Of a stretch of DNA of 64,000 bases, positions 53,995-62,878 are shown in pieces. Below the pieces are notes generated by a model. That model searched no databases and had not been told where the DNA came from. It was given only the letters and a program-made list of their open reading frames with translations. The translations under genes and the position numbers were made by a program. The stretch spans positions 434,001 to 498,000 of the forward strand of contig NZ_CP034539.1 of the NCBI RefSeq assembly GCF_003963535.1, written 5' to 3'. The stretch is from Streptomyces cyaneochromogenes (GTDB taxonomy: Bacteria; Actinomycetota; Actinomycetes; Streptomycetales; Streptomycetaceae). Numbering within the stretch: position 1 is the first letter of the stretch; the number at the start of each line of letters is the position of its first letter.

Positions 53995-55107
53995 TCATTC
54001 CTTTTCCGTGCGGGGCGGTGCGCCCACGGGTTCGGCATCGGCAGGTGCGGTTTCCGCGGGTGCGGGGGGCGCGGAGGGGGGTTCGGATTCGGGGGTCCGC
54101 ACGGCGGCGGAGGGTTTGGTGCGGGTGAGGAGAGGGGTGATCACGCCCCGGACGCGGCCCGCCAGTCCGGCCAGTCCCGTCGGGGCCACGAACATCACCG
54201 CGATGATCAGCAGGCCGAACACCACACCGGGCGCCGCCTCACTGATGTCCTGGGCCACGCTCGGCACGTACATCACGAACGCCGCCCCGAGCAGCGGTCC
54301 GTACAGCGAGGCGAGGCCCCCGACCACCAGGCCGGCCAGCAGCGTGATCGAGAGGACGAAGCTGAAGGAGTCGGGCGAGACGAAGCCGATCACCCAGGTG
54401 TACACACACCCGGCGACACCCGCGAACATCGCGCTCCAGGCGAAGGCGAGGGTCTTGTGCAGGGACAGCCGCACGCCCATGACCTCGGCGGCGCTCTCGT
54501 TGTCCCGCACGGCGAGCAGGGCCCGGCCGACCCGGGAGCGCAGCAGGTTGCGGGCGAGCAGCAGGGCCACCGTGGCGACGGCGAGGACGACGAAGTACAT
54601 CCACTGGTCCTCGGCCAGCCCGCTCCACGCGGGCGGCTGCAGCTTGTCCACGGTCAGTCCCATGGAGCCACCGGTGACCGGTTCGAGCCGCTTGAGCAGC
54701 GGCGGCAGGAACACCGCGAACGAGAGGGTGACCAGGGCCAGGTACAGCCCGCGCAGCCGGAGGGCGGGCACTCCGAACCCGAGGCCCAGCAGGAAGCATC
54801 CGGCGGCCGCGACGGGCAGCGTGGCCAGGTGGCCGGTGTCGTACCGGTCGAGCATGACCGCCGCCGTGTAGGCGCCCGCCGCGAAGAAGGCGCCGTGCCC
54901 GAGCGATATCTGCCCGCCGAAGCCGACCAGCAGGTTCAGTCCGGCCAGCGCCACGGCGTACAGCAGCACCATGGTCAGCTGGAAGACCTGGAAGGGGGCG
55001 AAGTAGAACGGTGCGCCGACGACGGCGGCCACCGCGAGCAGCGCGGTGAGCGCTGCTCGCAGGCGTCGGGCGCGGTCGGTACCGAGGGTTGCGACGTTCA
55101 TGCTCAT
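53995..55107 (-). CDS. livM: Branched-chain amino-acid-type ABC permease LivM
   Basis: Protein of 370 residues with about ten hydrophobic segments and the LivM core NLLVGFGGQISLGHGAFFAAGAY read in parts as LVGFGGQISLGHGAF, plus RDNESAAEVMGV, the coupling EAA-like loop. The C-terminal 45 residues are Pro/Ala/Glu-rich. The ATG at 55107 overlaps livH by ATGA. Forms the pore with LivH. The long frame that reaches 56124 is an artefact of high GC; its extra N-terminus has no membrane or family features. Confidence 0.92.
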   Translation of the reverse strand: MSMNVATLGTDRARRLRAALTALLAVAAVVGAPFYFAPFQVFQLTMVLLYAVALAGLNLLVGFGGQISLGHGAFFAAGAYTAAVMLDRYDTGHLATLPVAAAGCFLLGLGFGVPALRLRGLYLALVTLSFAVFLPPLLKRLEPVTGGSMGLTVDKLQPPAWSGLAEDQWMYFVVLAVATVALLLARNLLRSRVGRALLAVRDNESAAEVMGVRLSLHKTLAFAWSAMFAGVAGCVYTWVIGFVSPDSFSFVLSITLLAGLVVGGLASLYGPLLGAAFVMYVPSVAQDISEAAPGVVFGLLIIAVMFVAPTGLAGLAGRVRGVITPLLTRTKPSAAVRTPESEPPSAPPAPAETAPADAEPVGAPPRTEKE

Positions 55108-55994
55108 GCGCGCTCCACCGCCGCCCGTCCGAACAGGCCCTGGGGGCGCACCAGCAGCACCGCCAGGATGATCACCAGGGGTACGCCCACTTTGAGATCG
55201 GCTCCGATCACATCCACGTACGCCCCGGCCAGCGTCTCGGCGACGCCCACGAGCAGGCCGCCGACGACCGCGCCGACCGGGCTGTCGAAGCCTCCGAGAG
55301 TGGCCGCGGCGAACGCGTAGATCAGCACTCCGCCCATCATGTTGGGCTCCAGGAACAGCACCGGGGCGACCAGCACGCCCGACACCGCGCCGACCGTCGC
55401 GGCCAGCCCCCAGCCGAGCATCAGCACCCGGCCCACCCGGATGCCCGACAGCCGGGCGGAGGCGGGGTTGCAGGCGACCGCCCGCATCATCAGGCCGATG
55501 GAGGTGTGCTGGAACAGCAGGTACAGCAGTCCCATCACGACGGCCACCACTGCGATGATCCCGAGCGTCGACCAGTCCACCCGCACCCCGGCCAGGTCGA
55601 TCCCGCCGTCGGGGAACTGCTGCGGGAAGTCCTTCACGGTGAACGACCAGATCAGGCCGGCCATGGCGTTGACGAAGATGAACAGGCCGACCGTGACGAT
55701 GACCGTCGTCAGCTCGGGCGCGGCCTGCACGGGACGGATGACGAGCCGTTCGATGAGCATGCCGCCGGCGAACGACACCGCCAGGGTGACCGGCAGCGCC
55801 AGCCAGAACGGCATCCCGGACGCCACGAGCTGCCACGCCACGTAGGTGGAGATCATGGCCAGCTCGCCCTGGGCGAAGTTGACGATGCCGGTGAACCGGT
55901 GGATCAGCACCAGGGCCAGCGCCAGGCTGGCGTAGACGGCGCCGGAGCCGACCCCTTCCACCACTTGCTGGAGTACTTCGGTCACGGCGCTCAC
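55104..55994 (-). CDS. livH: Branched-chain amino-acid-type ABC permease LivH
   Basis: Protein of 296 residues, about eight membrane segments. Family marks: GSGAVYASLALALVLIHR, GIVNFAQGELAM, RAVACNPASARLSGI (coupling loop), FAAATLGGFDSPVGAVVGG. The GTG start overlaps livF by GTGA. Partner of LivM. Confidence 0.93.
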   Translation of the reverse strand: MSAVTEVLQQVVEGVGSGAVYASLALALVLIHRFTGIVNFAQGELAMISTYVAWQLVASGMPFWLALPVTLAVSFAGGMLIERLVIRPVQAAPELTTVIVTVGLFIFVNAMAGLIWSFTVKDFPQQFPDGGIDLAGVRVDWSTLGIIAVVAVVMGLLYLLFQHTSIGLMMRAVACNPASARLSGIRVGRVLMLGWGLAATVGAVSGVLVAPVLFLEPNMMGGVLIYAFAAATLGGFDSPVGAVVGGLLVGVAETLAGAYVDVIGADLKVGVPLVIILAVLLVRPQGLFGRAAVERA

Positions 55995-56821
55995 CCGCCC
56001 GTCCCCGCGCGGACGGAGACACCGAGGTACACCTCGGCGACCTGTCCGTCCTCGCGGATCTGCGCGGCAGGCCCGGACAGCACCAGGCGGCCGGCCTCCA
56101 GTACGTGGGCCCGGTGCGCGACATCCAGCGCGAGTTGGGCGTTCTGCTCGACGACGACCACGGTGGTGCGTTCCTCCTCGTTCACGGCACGGACGATCTC
56201 GAACAGCTCACGGGTGACCAGCGGCGCGAGCCCCAGCGACGGTTCGTCCAGCAGCAGCAGCGAGGGGCGCAGCATCAGCGCCCTGCCGATGGCGAGCATC
56301 TGCTGCTCGCCGCCGCTGAGACTGCCGGCGGCCTGACGGGACCGATCACGCAGCTTGGGGAAGTAGCCGTAGATCCGTTCCAGGTCGGCCGCCACGGCCG
56401 CGCGCTGGGCGCGGCCCCGCCGCCAGTGGCCGGTGTGCAGGTGGGCGCCGATGCGCAGGTTCTCCTCGACGGTCAGGTCGTTGAAGGTGCCCCGGCCCTC
56501 GGGCACGTGCGCCACGCCGAGCCGTGCGGCCTGCTCGGGCGAGCGGCCCAGCAGCTCCGTACCGTTCAAGGTCACCGAGCCGCGTCCGCGGACCATGCCG
56601 CACAGGGCCCGCAGGGTCGTGGTCTTGCCCGCGCCGTTGGGTCCGAGGACCGCGCACACTTCGCCGCGTGCGACGGTGAAGTCCAGGCCCTGGAGCACGC
56701 GGGCCTGGCCGTATCCGGCGTGCAGGTCGGACACCTTCAGGAAATCCGGCTCCGCCGGCGTCCGCCCGGCCTCGGTGCTGGCCCCGGCCTCGGTGTCGTC
56801 GGTGGTCGGCTTCTCGCTCAT
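55991..56821 (-). CDS. livF: ABC transporter ATP-binding protein LivF
   Basis: Protein of 276 residues. Walker A GPNGAGKTTT, EGRGTFNDLTVEENL, signature LSGGEQQMLAIGRAL, Walker B LLLLDEPSLGL, and VEQNA as switch. It has a Glu/Thr-rich N-terminal extension of about 25 residues. The ATG overlaps livG by ATGA. Energises uptake with LivG. Confidence 0.93.
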   Translation of the reverse strand: MSEKPTTDDTEAGASTEAGRTPAEPDFLKVSDLHAGYGQARVLQGLDFTVARGEVCAVLGPNGAGKTTTLRALCGMVRGRGSVTLNGTELLGRSPEQAARLGVAHVPEGRGTFNDLTVEENLRIGAHLHTGHWRRGRAQRAAVAADLERIYGYFPKLRDRSRQAAGSLSGGEQQMLAIGRALMLRPSLLLLDEPSLGLAPLVTRELFEIVRAVNEEERTTVVVVEQNAQLALDVAHRAHVLEAGRLVLSGPAAQIREDGQVAEVYLGVSVRAGTGG

Positions 56822-57576
56822 GCGGCCACCCCGAGGTACGCCTCGATGACCGCCGGGTCGCGCTGGATCTCCTCCGGCGGGCCCTCGGCGATCTTGCGCC
56901 CGAAGTCGAGGCACACCACCTTGTCGCACAGGCCCATCACGAACCCCATGTGGTGTTCGACCACGACGAGCGTCAGGTCGAAGTCGTCGCGCACCGCCCG
57001 GACCAGATCCGCGAATTCGTCGACCTCGCCGTGACTGAGACCGTTGACGGGTTCGTCGAGCAACAGCAGCCGGGGGCGTACCGCGAGCGCCCGGGCCAGT
57101 TCGACGCGTTTGAGGGTGCCGAACGGCAGCCCCGAGGCGGGGTGATCGGCCACGTCCGCCAGGCCGAGCCGCCGTAGCAGCTCGTCCGCCTGGTCACGCA
57201 GTTCCCTCTCCTCCCGCCGGACTCGGGGCAGCCGGAGCGCCGCGGCGAGGTGTCCGGCGCGCCCCCGGTTGTGGGCGCCGACCATGACGTTCTCCCGGAC
57301 CGTGAGCCGCGGGAACAGTCCCAGGTTCTGGAAGGTGCGGGCGATGCCACGCCCGGCCACGGAGTGCGGCGGCAGGGCGAGCAGGTCCTCGTCCTCGAAC
57401 CGCACCGTTCCCGCATCCGGCGTGCAGCGCCTGGTGAGGCAGTTGAACAAAGTGGTCTTGCCGGCTCCGTTCGGTCCGATGAGCCCCACGGCGGTGCCCG
57501 GCTCGACGCTGAACGCGACACCGTCCAGTGCCGTGATCCCGCCGAAACGCACGCTGATACCGTCGACCGCGAGCAT
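56818..57576 (-). CDS. livG: ABC transporter ATP-binding protein LivG
   Basis: Protein of 252 residues and first gene of the operon. Walker A GPNGAGKTTLFN, ARTFQNLGLF (Q-loop), the degenerate LivG signature LPFGTLKRVELARAL, Walker B LLLLDEPVNGL, and VVEHHMGFVM. GAAGGGG lies upstream of the ATG at 57576. Divergent from pucR across 188 bases that hold a perfect inverted repeat. Confidence 0.93.
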   Translation of the reverse strand: MLAVDGISVRFGGITALDGVAFSVEPGTAVGLIGPNGAGKTTLFNCLTRRCTPDAGTVRFEDEDLLALPPHSVAGRGIARTFQNLGLFPRLTVRENVMVGAHNRGRAGHLAAALRLPRVRREERELRDQADELLRRLGLADVADHPASGLPFGTLKRVELARALAVRPRLLLLDEPVNGLSHGEVDEFADLVRAVRDDFDLTLVVVEHHMGFVMGLCDKVVCLDFGRKIAEGPPEEIQRDPAVIEAYLGVAA

Positions 57577-57647
57577 GAATGACGCCCCTTCCGATGTGCT
57601 GGGGGGTGAGCGAGCGTCACAGTAGGTGGGGGCCTTCCAGGCGCACA

Positions 57648-57665
57648 TTGGGTGCGAGCACCCAA
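57648..57665. promoter_or_regulatory. Inverted repeat between liv operon and pucR
   Basis: TTGGGTGC and GCACCCAA flank two bases (GA): a perfect 8-2-8 operator-like palindrome in the shared divergent promoter region. A further half-site GCGCCCAA lies at 57691-57698. The PucR-family neighbour is the likely binder. Confidence 0.65.
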
Positions 57666-57727
57666 CTTCACGGCCACCGACTTGTGCGCCGCGCCCAACA
57701 CGCCGGAGATCTCCCCCGCCGGACCTG

Positions 57728-57757
57728 TTGACGTGACACGAGGCGGAGAGCGACGAT
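57728..57757 (+). promoter_or_regulatory. Candidate promoter for leaderless pucR
   Basis: TTGACG (57728-57733) and GACGAT (57752-57757) are 18 bases apart. The -10 box ends seven bases before the pucR ATG, so transcription would begin at or next to the start codon. No ribosome site lies at normal spacing, which fits a leaderless mRNA. Confidence 0.45.
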
Positions 57758-57764
57758 CTGCGCC

Positions 57765-59060
57765 ATGCCTGACGGTCCCGCCCCGGGCGCCTCCGCACTC
57801 TCCGAACCGCTCAGCCGGGAGCGGCACCGGATCCTGCACGCCGTGCAGGACCGGCTCGAGGAGATCGCGCAGACCACCGTCGCGGTGATGCGCACGGAGA
57901 TCCCCTCCTACGCGCTGCAGGACGAGCGGTTCTTCGACGACGTACGGGACCAGGTGCTCACGCACTACCGGATGCAGCTGGCGGCGCTGGCCGGCGACCG
58001 CGACATCGCCCCCGAGGACCTGGTCTTCAGCCGTGCCGCGGCCATGCGCAGGGCACGCGCGGGGTTCGCCCTGGAGGACTGGATCAGCGCCTTCCGGGTC
58101 GGCCGCCAGGTGCTGTGGGACGCGCTGCTGGACTGCGCGGGCCCGACCGCCGAGGCACAGCAGGCCGCGCTGTCACTGGTCACACCGCTGATGCGGTACA
58201 TCGACTACGCCAGCACCCATGCCGCGCAGGCCTACGTCGAGTACAAACAGCACGTGGTCGCGGACGCCGACCGCGAGCGCCGGGACCTTTTGGACCAGCT
58301 CCTGTCCGGCGGGGCTCCGACGCGCGGCCCCCTGCACGCCGCGGCCCAGGCGTACGGCATCGGGCCGCACTCGCCGATGATGGTGGTCGTGGCCGTGTGC
58401 GTCGACGACACCCGCACCGGCGTCCTCACCTCCGCCGAGCACGGGTACGCGACCAGCGCGTCCATCAGCCTCGCGGGGCCCTGGGCCGGCCGGACCCTGG
58501 TCGTCGTCCGCCACGGCGAGGTGGTGGCCGTGCCCGTGGTCCGCACCGGCATGGACGCGGACGACATCTGCGCTCACTTCGAGGCCGTGCAGCGGCGGCT
58601 CGCACGGGAGGGAACCATGCTCGCCATGGGCATCAGCACCGTCGCCCAGGGCGCCGGCGAACTGCCGCGCGCCTACGAGGAGGCCCGGGCCGCCCTCGAC
58701 CTCGTGCCGAACGCGGGCGGGGTGGCGGCACTGCCGCGCCTGTCTCCCTTCGACTACCTGGCGCTGCGCGCCGACGACCTCGCCCGCCAGCTGGTCGATC
58801 CCCGCGTGCGCGCACTGCTGGAGGAGGACCGAAGACGGGGCGACCCGCTGGCGGCCACCATCCGGGCCTTCGCCGAAGCGGATCTCAACCTGCGGCTGGC
58901 CGCCGACCGGCTGCGGGTGCACCACAACACGGCGCACTACCGGTTGCGCCGGATCGAGGAACGCACCGGGCGCAATCCGCGCCGGATCGCCGACCTCCTG
59001 GAACTGCTGGTCGCCCTCGCCATCCGCGACGGGGCCGGGGAAGACGGAGATCACCAGTGA
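57765..59060 (+). CDS. PucR/CdaR-family transcriptional regulator
   Basis: Protein of 431 residues. An N-terminal helical sensor region (RMQLAALAG, AFRVGRQVLWDAL) and a GGDEF-like middle (AMGISTVAQGAGELPRAYEEA) are followed by the C-terminal PucR helix-turn-helix LNLRLAADRLRVHHNTAHYR and RIEERTGRNP. It probably senses the substrate of, and controls, the divergent liv operon via the palindrome at 57648-57665. Its stop overlaps the following TetR gene (GTGA). Confidence 0.9.
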   Translation: MPDGPAPGASALSEPLSRERHRILHAVQDRLEEIAQTTVAVMRTEIPSYALQDERFFDDVRDQVLTHYRMQLAALAGDRDIAPEDLVFSRAAAMRRARAGFALEDWISAFRVGRQVLWDALLDCAGPTAEAQQAALSLVTPLMRYIDYASTHAAQAYVEYKQHVVADADRERRDLLDQLLSGGAPTRGPLHAAAQAYGIGPHSPMMVVVAVCVDDTRTGVLTSAEHGYATSASISLAGPWAGRTLVVVRHGEVVAVPVVRTGMDADDICAHFEAVQRRLAREGTMLAMGISTVAQGAGELPRAYEEARAALDLVPNAGGVAALPRLSPFDYLALRADDLARQLVDPRVRALLEEDRRRGDPLAATIRAFAEADLNLRLAADRLRVHHNTAHYRLRRIEERTGRNPRRIADLLELLVALAIRDGAGEDGDHQ

Positions 59061-59743
59061 GCGAAATCCTGGAGCCGGCCGGGGCGCAGACGCCGCAGCA
59101 GCACCCGGACGGGCGGGCGACGACGCGCCCGCCGGAAGCGCTTGCCGAGCGGAACGGCTCCGTTCGGCACGCCCTGCTGAACGCCGCGCTGGAGGTGTTC
59201 ATCGAGCGCGGCTACACCGAGGCCGGTCTCAACGAGATCGCGACCCGCTCCCGCATCCCGCTGGGCAGTCTCTTCCAGCACTACGGCGGAAAGCGCGGCC
59301 TGTACCTCGCCCTCTGGGAGGAGTTCCGCGAGGAGCAGGAGCGCCGCACCGCGGCCACGCTGGCCGCCGAGCGTGAACGCGGCGTGGACGATCCCATCGC
59401 CCTCTTCGTCGCGGGAGCCAGGGCCTACCTGGAGGGTGCCTGGGACAACCGGCGCCTCGCCGTGCTCCTCGTGGAGGACGACGGCCCCGCCGGCATCGAC
59501 GCGCTGCGCCGCCAGTGGGACCGCGCCTGGGTACGGCGCAACGCCCGGCTCCTGGAGGTGGACGAGAAGCGACGTGTCGGACGGGTCCGGGTGAGAGTGC
59601 TGACCACCGTGATCGGCGGGGCGGCGCGCGAGCTGGGCGACTGCGAGGACGAGCGGGAGGCCCGGGAGATCGTGGACGAGGTGTGCGGCATCCTCATCCA
59701 TCTGTCGGCTCCGCCCGACGAAAGCCCCGGCACCTCGGGATAG
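59057..59743 (+). CDS. TetR-family regulator coupled to pucR
   Basis: Protein of 228 residues starting at a GTG that overlaps the pucR stop; GGAG lies seven bases upstream. The DNA-binding head LLNAALEVFIERGYTEAGLN, IATRSRIPLGSLFQHYGGKRGLY is standard. The unusual arrangement of a PucR and a TetR gene in one transcript suggests two-input control of the transporter. Confidence 0.9.
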   Translation: MSEILEPAGAQTPQQHPDGRATTRPPEALAERNGSVRHALLNAALEVFIERGYTEAGLNEIATRSRIPLGSLFQHYGGKRGLYLALWEEFREEQERRTAATLAAERERGVDDPIALFVAGARAYLEGAWDNRRLAVLLVEDDGPAGIDALRRQWDRAWVRRNARLLEVDEKRRVGRVRVRVLTTVIGGAARELGDCEDEREAREIVDEVCGILIHLSAPPDESPGTSG

Positions 59744-59767
59744 GCCACCAGCGCTCCCGCGCCGTCA

Positions 59768-59970
59768 TCACCGGCTGTTGAGGAATCCGATCGTCAGGGC
59801 TCCCCACCACCCGAGTTGGGAGAGAACGGCCGAGATCACTCCACGCACGAGCAGCCGCCGCGGGGGCCGGGAGCCGGCCCGGTCGACCAGGGTGCGGTGC
59901 AGGGCCTGCGCGTGCACTCCGTTGAGCGCGATCAGCAGGACGAGCACTGCGGCGTCCGACGCCCCCGGTC
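59768..59970 (-). pseudogene. Membrane-protein C-terminal remnant
   Basis: On the minus strand, about 65 residues read as the end of an integral membrane protein: a hydrophobic helix (AAVLVLLIALNGVHAQAL), a basic loop (DRAGSRPPRRLLVR) and a second helix (ISAVLSQLGWWGALTIGFL) before a TGA. No start or upstream part is found; sequence before it runs into the LuxR remnant on the other strand. Family not recognised. Confidence 0.5.
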
Positions 59971-59979
59971 TCGAAGCCG

Positions 59980-60182
59980 GCTCCCCGCCCCTGACCTCTC
60001 GTCAGCACCAGATCGTCCGGTTGGTCGCCCAAGGCGCGACCAACAAGGAGGTGGCGGCCCGGCTGTACCTGAGCCCACGCACTGTCGACTGCCACCTGCG
60101 TCGCATCTTCGAGCGCCTGGGCATCACGTCGCGTGCCGACCTGATCCGCCGGTGCGCAGCCGACGCCGGTTCCGGCAGGTGA
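59980..60182 (+). pseudogene. LuxR-type helix-turn-helix remnant
   Basis: About 65 residues of a GerE/LuxR DNA-binding domain: LTSRQHQIVRLVAQGATNKE, AARLYLSPRTVDCHLRRIF, RLGITSRADLIRR, then a proper stop. The frame upstream (from 59778) is not protein-like and lacks a ribosome site, and the sensory part of any LuxR/NarL/LAL protein is missing. Most likely a truncated gene. Confidence 0.7.
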
Positions 60183-60258
60183 GCGGCCGGTGCCGGCAGG
60201 TCGGCTCGGCGACATCGCCCGCGGCGACCGTCCTCCGGAGACCTCGCGCGGCGGCGCA

Positions 60259-61428
60259 CTAGCCTCGCGTCTCATCGGGAAGGCGGTAGGCGGCGAGGGC
60301 TGCGATGTCGTCATCGAGGTTCCCGCCGCTGTATGCGAGCAGGTCCTGGTGCAGGTGGTCGAGGAGCTCGCGGGGAGGGAGGGTGGCCCATGAGCGGATG
60401 CGCTCGGTGAGCGGGTAGAAGCATCCGGCGCCGTCGCGTGTCTCGGTCACGCCGTCGGTGTAGAGCAGCAGCTGGTCGCCGGGGTGGAAGGCCTCGACAT
60501 CCACGCGATAGTCGGCGCCGAGCAGAACACCGAGGTTGATGGGCAGTGCCGGATCGGCCGAGTCCAGCTCGGTGATCCCGTCGGGGCCCAACCGCAGGGG
60601 TGGCGGGTGGCCGCAGTTGACGATGCGGACCACGGGTTCGTGGTCGGGGACCTCGGCGAACACGGCGGTGACGAAGCGCTCCGCCACTTCGCTGCCCGGC
60701 AGCTCCGCGGCCCTGCGGGTCATGCTCCTCTCGACGCGGTGCGCCACACCGGCCAGATCGGGCTCGTCGTGGGCGGCCTCGCGGAAGGCGCCGAGCATCG
60801 TCGCGGCCGTTTCCACCGCCTGCAGGCCCTTGCCCCGGACATCACCGATGAGCAGCCGGATTCCGTGTGCGGTGGGCACCGCCTCGTACAGGTCACCACC
60901 GATGCGTGCCTCGGCGGCGGCGGACAGATAGAGGGCTTCCATCGAGACGTGGCCGAGGCGGCGGGGCACCGGGCGCAGCAGCACACGCTGCGCTGTCTCG
61001 GCCACCGAGCGCACGGTCGCGAGGGTACGCTCCCGGCGCGTTCGGTGGGCAGCGAGCAGCGTGCCGAGGACGCCGACCAGGGCCGTGCAGACGTAGGCGC
61101 CCACATAGTGGCGGTCCCACAGGTAACCCACCATGCGCCCCGCGCAGCACGGGGTGCCGGCCAGGACTCCTTCCAACACGACGGCGAACACCGCGATCGC
61201 CGCGACACCGGCAGGACGGTGGGCGTAGGCGGCGACCACCGGGAGCGCGATGAGCAGGAAGCTCACCGGCCACTGCACCGGGGTGATCGGCTCGAGCAGC
61301 AGGACGGCCGCGACGTAGAAGGCCGGCAGCCAGCGCATCCATGCGGGCGGGGCAGGCACCTGCGGGCCGGTACCGCCGGCCCGTGCCGCACGGCGGCTCT
61401 CGGCTCTACGACGGCCGGGCCACCTCAC
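60259..61428 (-). CDS. Membrane-anchored PP2C (SpoIIE/RsbU-type) phosphatase
   Basis: Protein of 389 residues. About four transmembrane segments in the first 130 residues are followed by a linker helix and a PP2C domain with ARIGGDLYEAV, LIGDVRGKGLQAV, NCGHPPPLRL, LLYTDGVTETRDG and DDDIAALA; the metal-binding Asp residues are present. Such enzymes dephosphorylate anti-anti-sigma factors, controlling an alternative sigma factor. No PAS or GAF sensor is visible, so the membrane part may sense. The GTG at 61428 has GGAG six bases upstream. No sigma-factor genes are nearby. Confidence 0.9.
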   Translation of the reverse strand: MRWPGRRRAESRRAARAGGTGPQVPAPPAWMRWLPAFYVAAVLLLEPITPVQWPVSFLLIALPVVAAYAHRPAGVAAIAVFAVVLEGVLAGTPCCAGRMVGYLWDRHYVGAYVCTALVGVLGTLLAAHRTRRERTLATVRSVAETAQRVLLRPVPRRLGHVSMEALYLSAAAEARIGGDLYEAVPTAHGIRLLIGDVRGKGLQAVETAATMLGAFREAAHDEPDLAGVAHRVERSMTRRAAELPGSEVAERFVTAVFAEVPDHEPVVRIVNCGHPPPLRLGPDGITELDSADPALPINLGVLLGADYRVDVEAFHPGDQLLLYTDGVTETRDGAGCFYPLTERIRSWATLPPRELLDHLHQDLLAYSGGNLDDDIAALAAYRLPDETRG

Positions 61429-61661
61429 GGCTCACTCCGGTCGCCGCGGATCCACCCACGCGTGCTGTGCAAGAGAACTCCCCGCGGGGCTTGATCACAA
61501 ACAACAGGATCTTCATCGTAATTGCATGACATTCCTGACTCGTGATGATTACCGCGATCCCTGGACGAACCGGACTACGAGGTGCATGAGCTCGCCGGCG
61601 GTGCCATCGGCTGCTGCGGCAGGATCACCTGCCTGGCCGCTGTCGCCTTCCGCAGCAACGG
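61429..61661. other. AT-richer intergenic region
   Basis: Contains a short AT-rich patch (about 61490-61560) that probably holds the phosphatase promoter. A plus-strand open stretch near 61582 has two Cys-containing segments but no recognisable family. I see no gene. Confidence 0.4.
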
Positions 61662-62145
61662 CTACGACGTCGTACGGGAGTTGGTGTGCCCGCGGGTCGG
61701 TGTGTCGCGCCGGGACTCGGCCACCGCCCGCAGCACGTCGATGGGTGCCGCCACCGTGGGCCGGCGCTCCGCGGAGCAGCGGAACACCACGACGATGTGC
61801 CGCTCGACCGTCTCGCGCAGCCGCACGACGTCGAAGCGCGAGGCGCGCAGTCGGAGCATCAGATCCGTCACCGTGCTCACCCCGATACCCGCCTCGACCA
61901 GCGCCAGAGTGGCCGCGGTGTCGGTCACCTCGTCCCGTACGTCCGGCTCGACGCCCGCCCGTCGGCAGGCGGTGCGCACGGCGCGGCCGGCCGTCGACCC
62001 GGTGGGCACGGCGAGGGAGAACCTCTCCCGGTACAGCTGCGCCACCCGCAGGACGGGGTCGCGGGGGATGGGGACGTCGGGGTAGTGCAGGCCGAGCGCC
62101 AGGTCCACGGCGCCCGAGGCGACGGCGTCGTACACCTCGTCCCCG
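61662..62145 (-). pseudogene. LysR-type regulator, C-terminal effector-domain remnant
   Basis: About 160 residues match the end of a LysR effector domain: VYDAVASGAVDLALGLHYP, RERFSLAVPTGS, DTAATLALVEAGIGVSTV. The N-terminal helix-turn-helix and first half of the effector domain are missing; the frame runs straight into an aldehyde dehydrogenase remnant on the other strand near 62145. Long readings past that point lose all LysR character. Confidence 0.75.
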
Positions 62146-62805
62146 GTACGGCAGGCCGGCGTTGCACCACCCTGCGGCCCCTCATCGTCCACCGCGACAT
62201 CGCGGACACGCTCGTCGCCCGTCTGACGTCCGCGTACGCCCAACTCCCCATCGGCGACCCGTTCGACGAGGGCACCCTGGTCGGCCCCCTCATCACCACC
62301 GCCGCGCTCGACACCATGCGGGACGCGGTCGCCCGGGCGCAGGCACAGGGCGGGAAGGTTCTCGTGGGCGGCGGCCGGCGCCTGACCGACACGGCGCCGC
62401 GGGCCGCCTACGCCGAGCCGGTCATCGTCCGCGTCGACGAACAGAGCGACGTCGTACGAGAGGAGACCTTCGCCCCCCATCCCCTACGTCCTCACCTACG
62501 ACACCTTCGAGGAAGCCATCGCGCTGCACAACGACGTCCCGCAGGGCATGTTCTCCAGCATCTTCACCCGCGACCAGCGGGAGGCCGAGCGCTTCCTCGC
62601 CTCCGAGGGCTCCGACTGCGGCATCGGCAACGTCAACATCGGCACCTCCGGAGCGGAGATCGGCGGCGCCATCGGCGGTGAGAAGGAGACCGGCGGCGGC
62701 CGCGAGTCCGGCTCCGGCGCCTGGCGCGCGTACATGCGCCCGGCGACCGACACCATCAACTACTCCAGCCGCCTCGCTCTCGCCCAGAGCGTCAGCTTCC
62801 TGTAG
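62145..62805 (+). pseudogene. Aldehyde dehydrogenase remnant: 5' truncated and frameshifted
   Basis: The piece begins at the catalytic region GTAGRRCTTLRPLIVH (Cys codon 62163-62165) and continues with TLVGPLI and [10 protein letters not shown] run of six C at 62473-62478 (five expected) shifts the frame; after it [45 protein letters not shown] and YSSRLALAQ continue in a second frame to TAG at 62805. It resembles aminoadipate-semialdehyde/piperideine-6-carboxylate dehydrogenases (ALDH7). Two independent lesions mark it as dead; a sequencing error could explain only the frameshift. Confidence 0.85.
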
Positions 62806-62831
62806 CCCACGCGGCACGAACGAAGAGCGCC

Positions 62832-62857
62832 CGCAAGCCGGTTCGGCCCGGCTTGCG
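62832..62857. terminator. Bidirectional hairpin
   Basis: CGCAAGCCGG (62832-62841) and CCGGCTTGCG (62848-62857) pair perfectly around TTCGGC. It lies between the aldehyde dehydrogenase remnant and the stop of the right-edge gene. Confidence 0.75.
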
Positions 62858-62878
62858 CGGCAGGGCCGAGATCCGCCC

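Noticed and set aside
55108..56124. N-terminal extension of livM into livH and livF
   Set aside because: The extra 340 residues are Arg/Gly-rich and read antisense-like or out of frame through livH and livF. The ATGA overlap at 55107 gives the normal protein.
59778..60182. A complete small LuxR-type regulator of 134 residues
   Set aside because: Only the last 65 residues look like protein. The rest is antisense to a membrane-protein-like segment and has no proper start.
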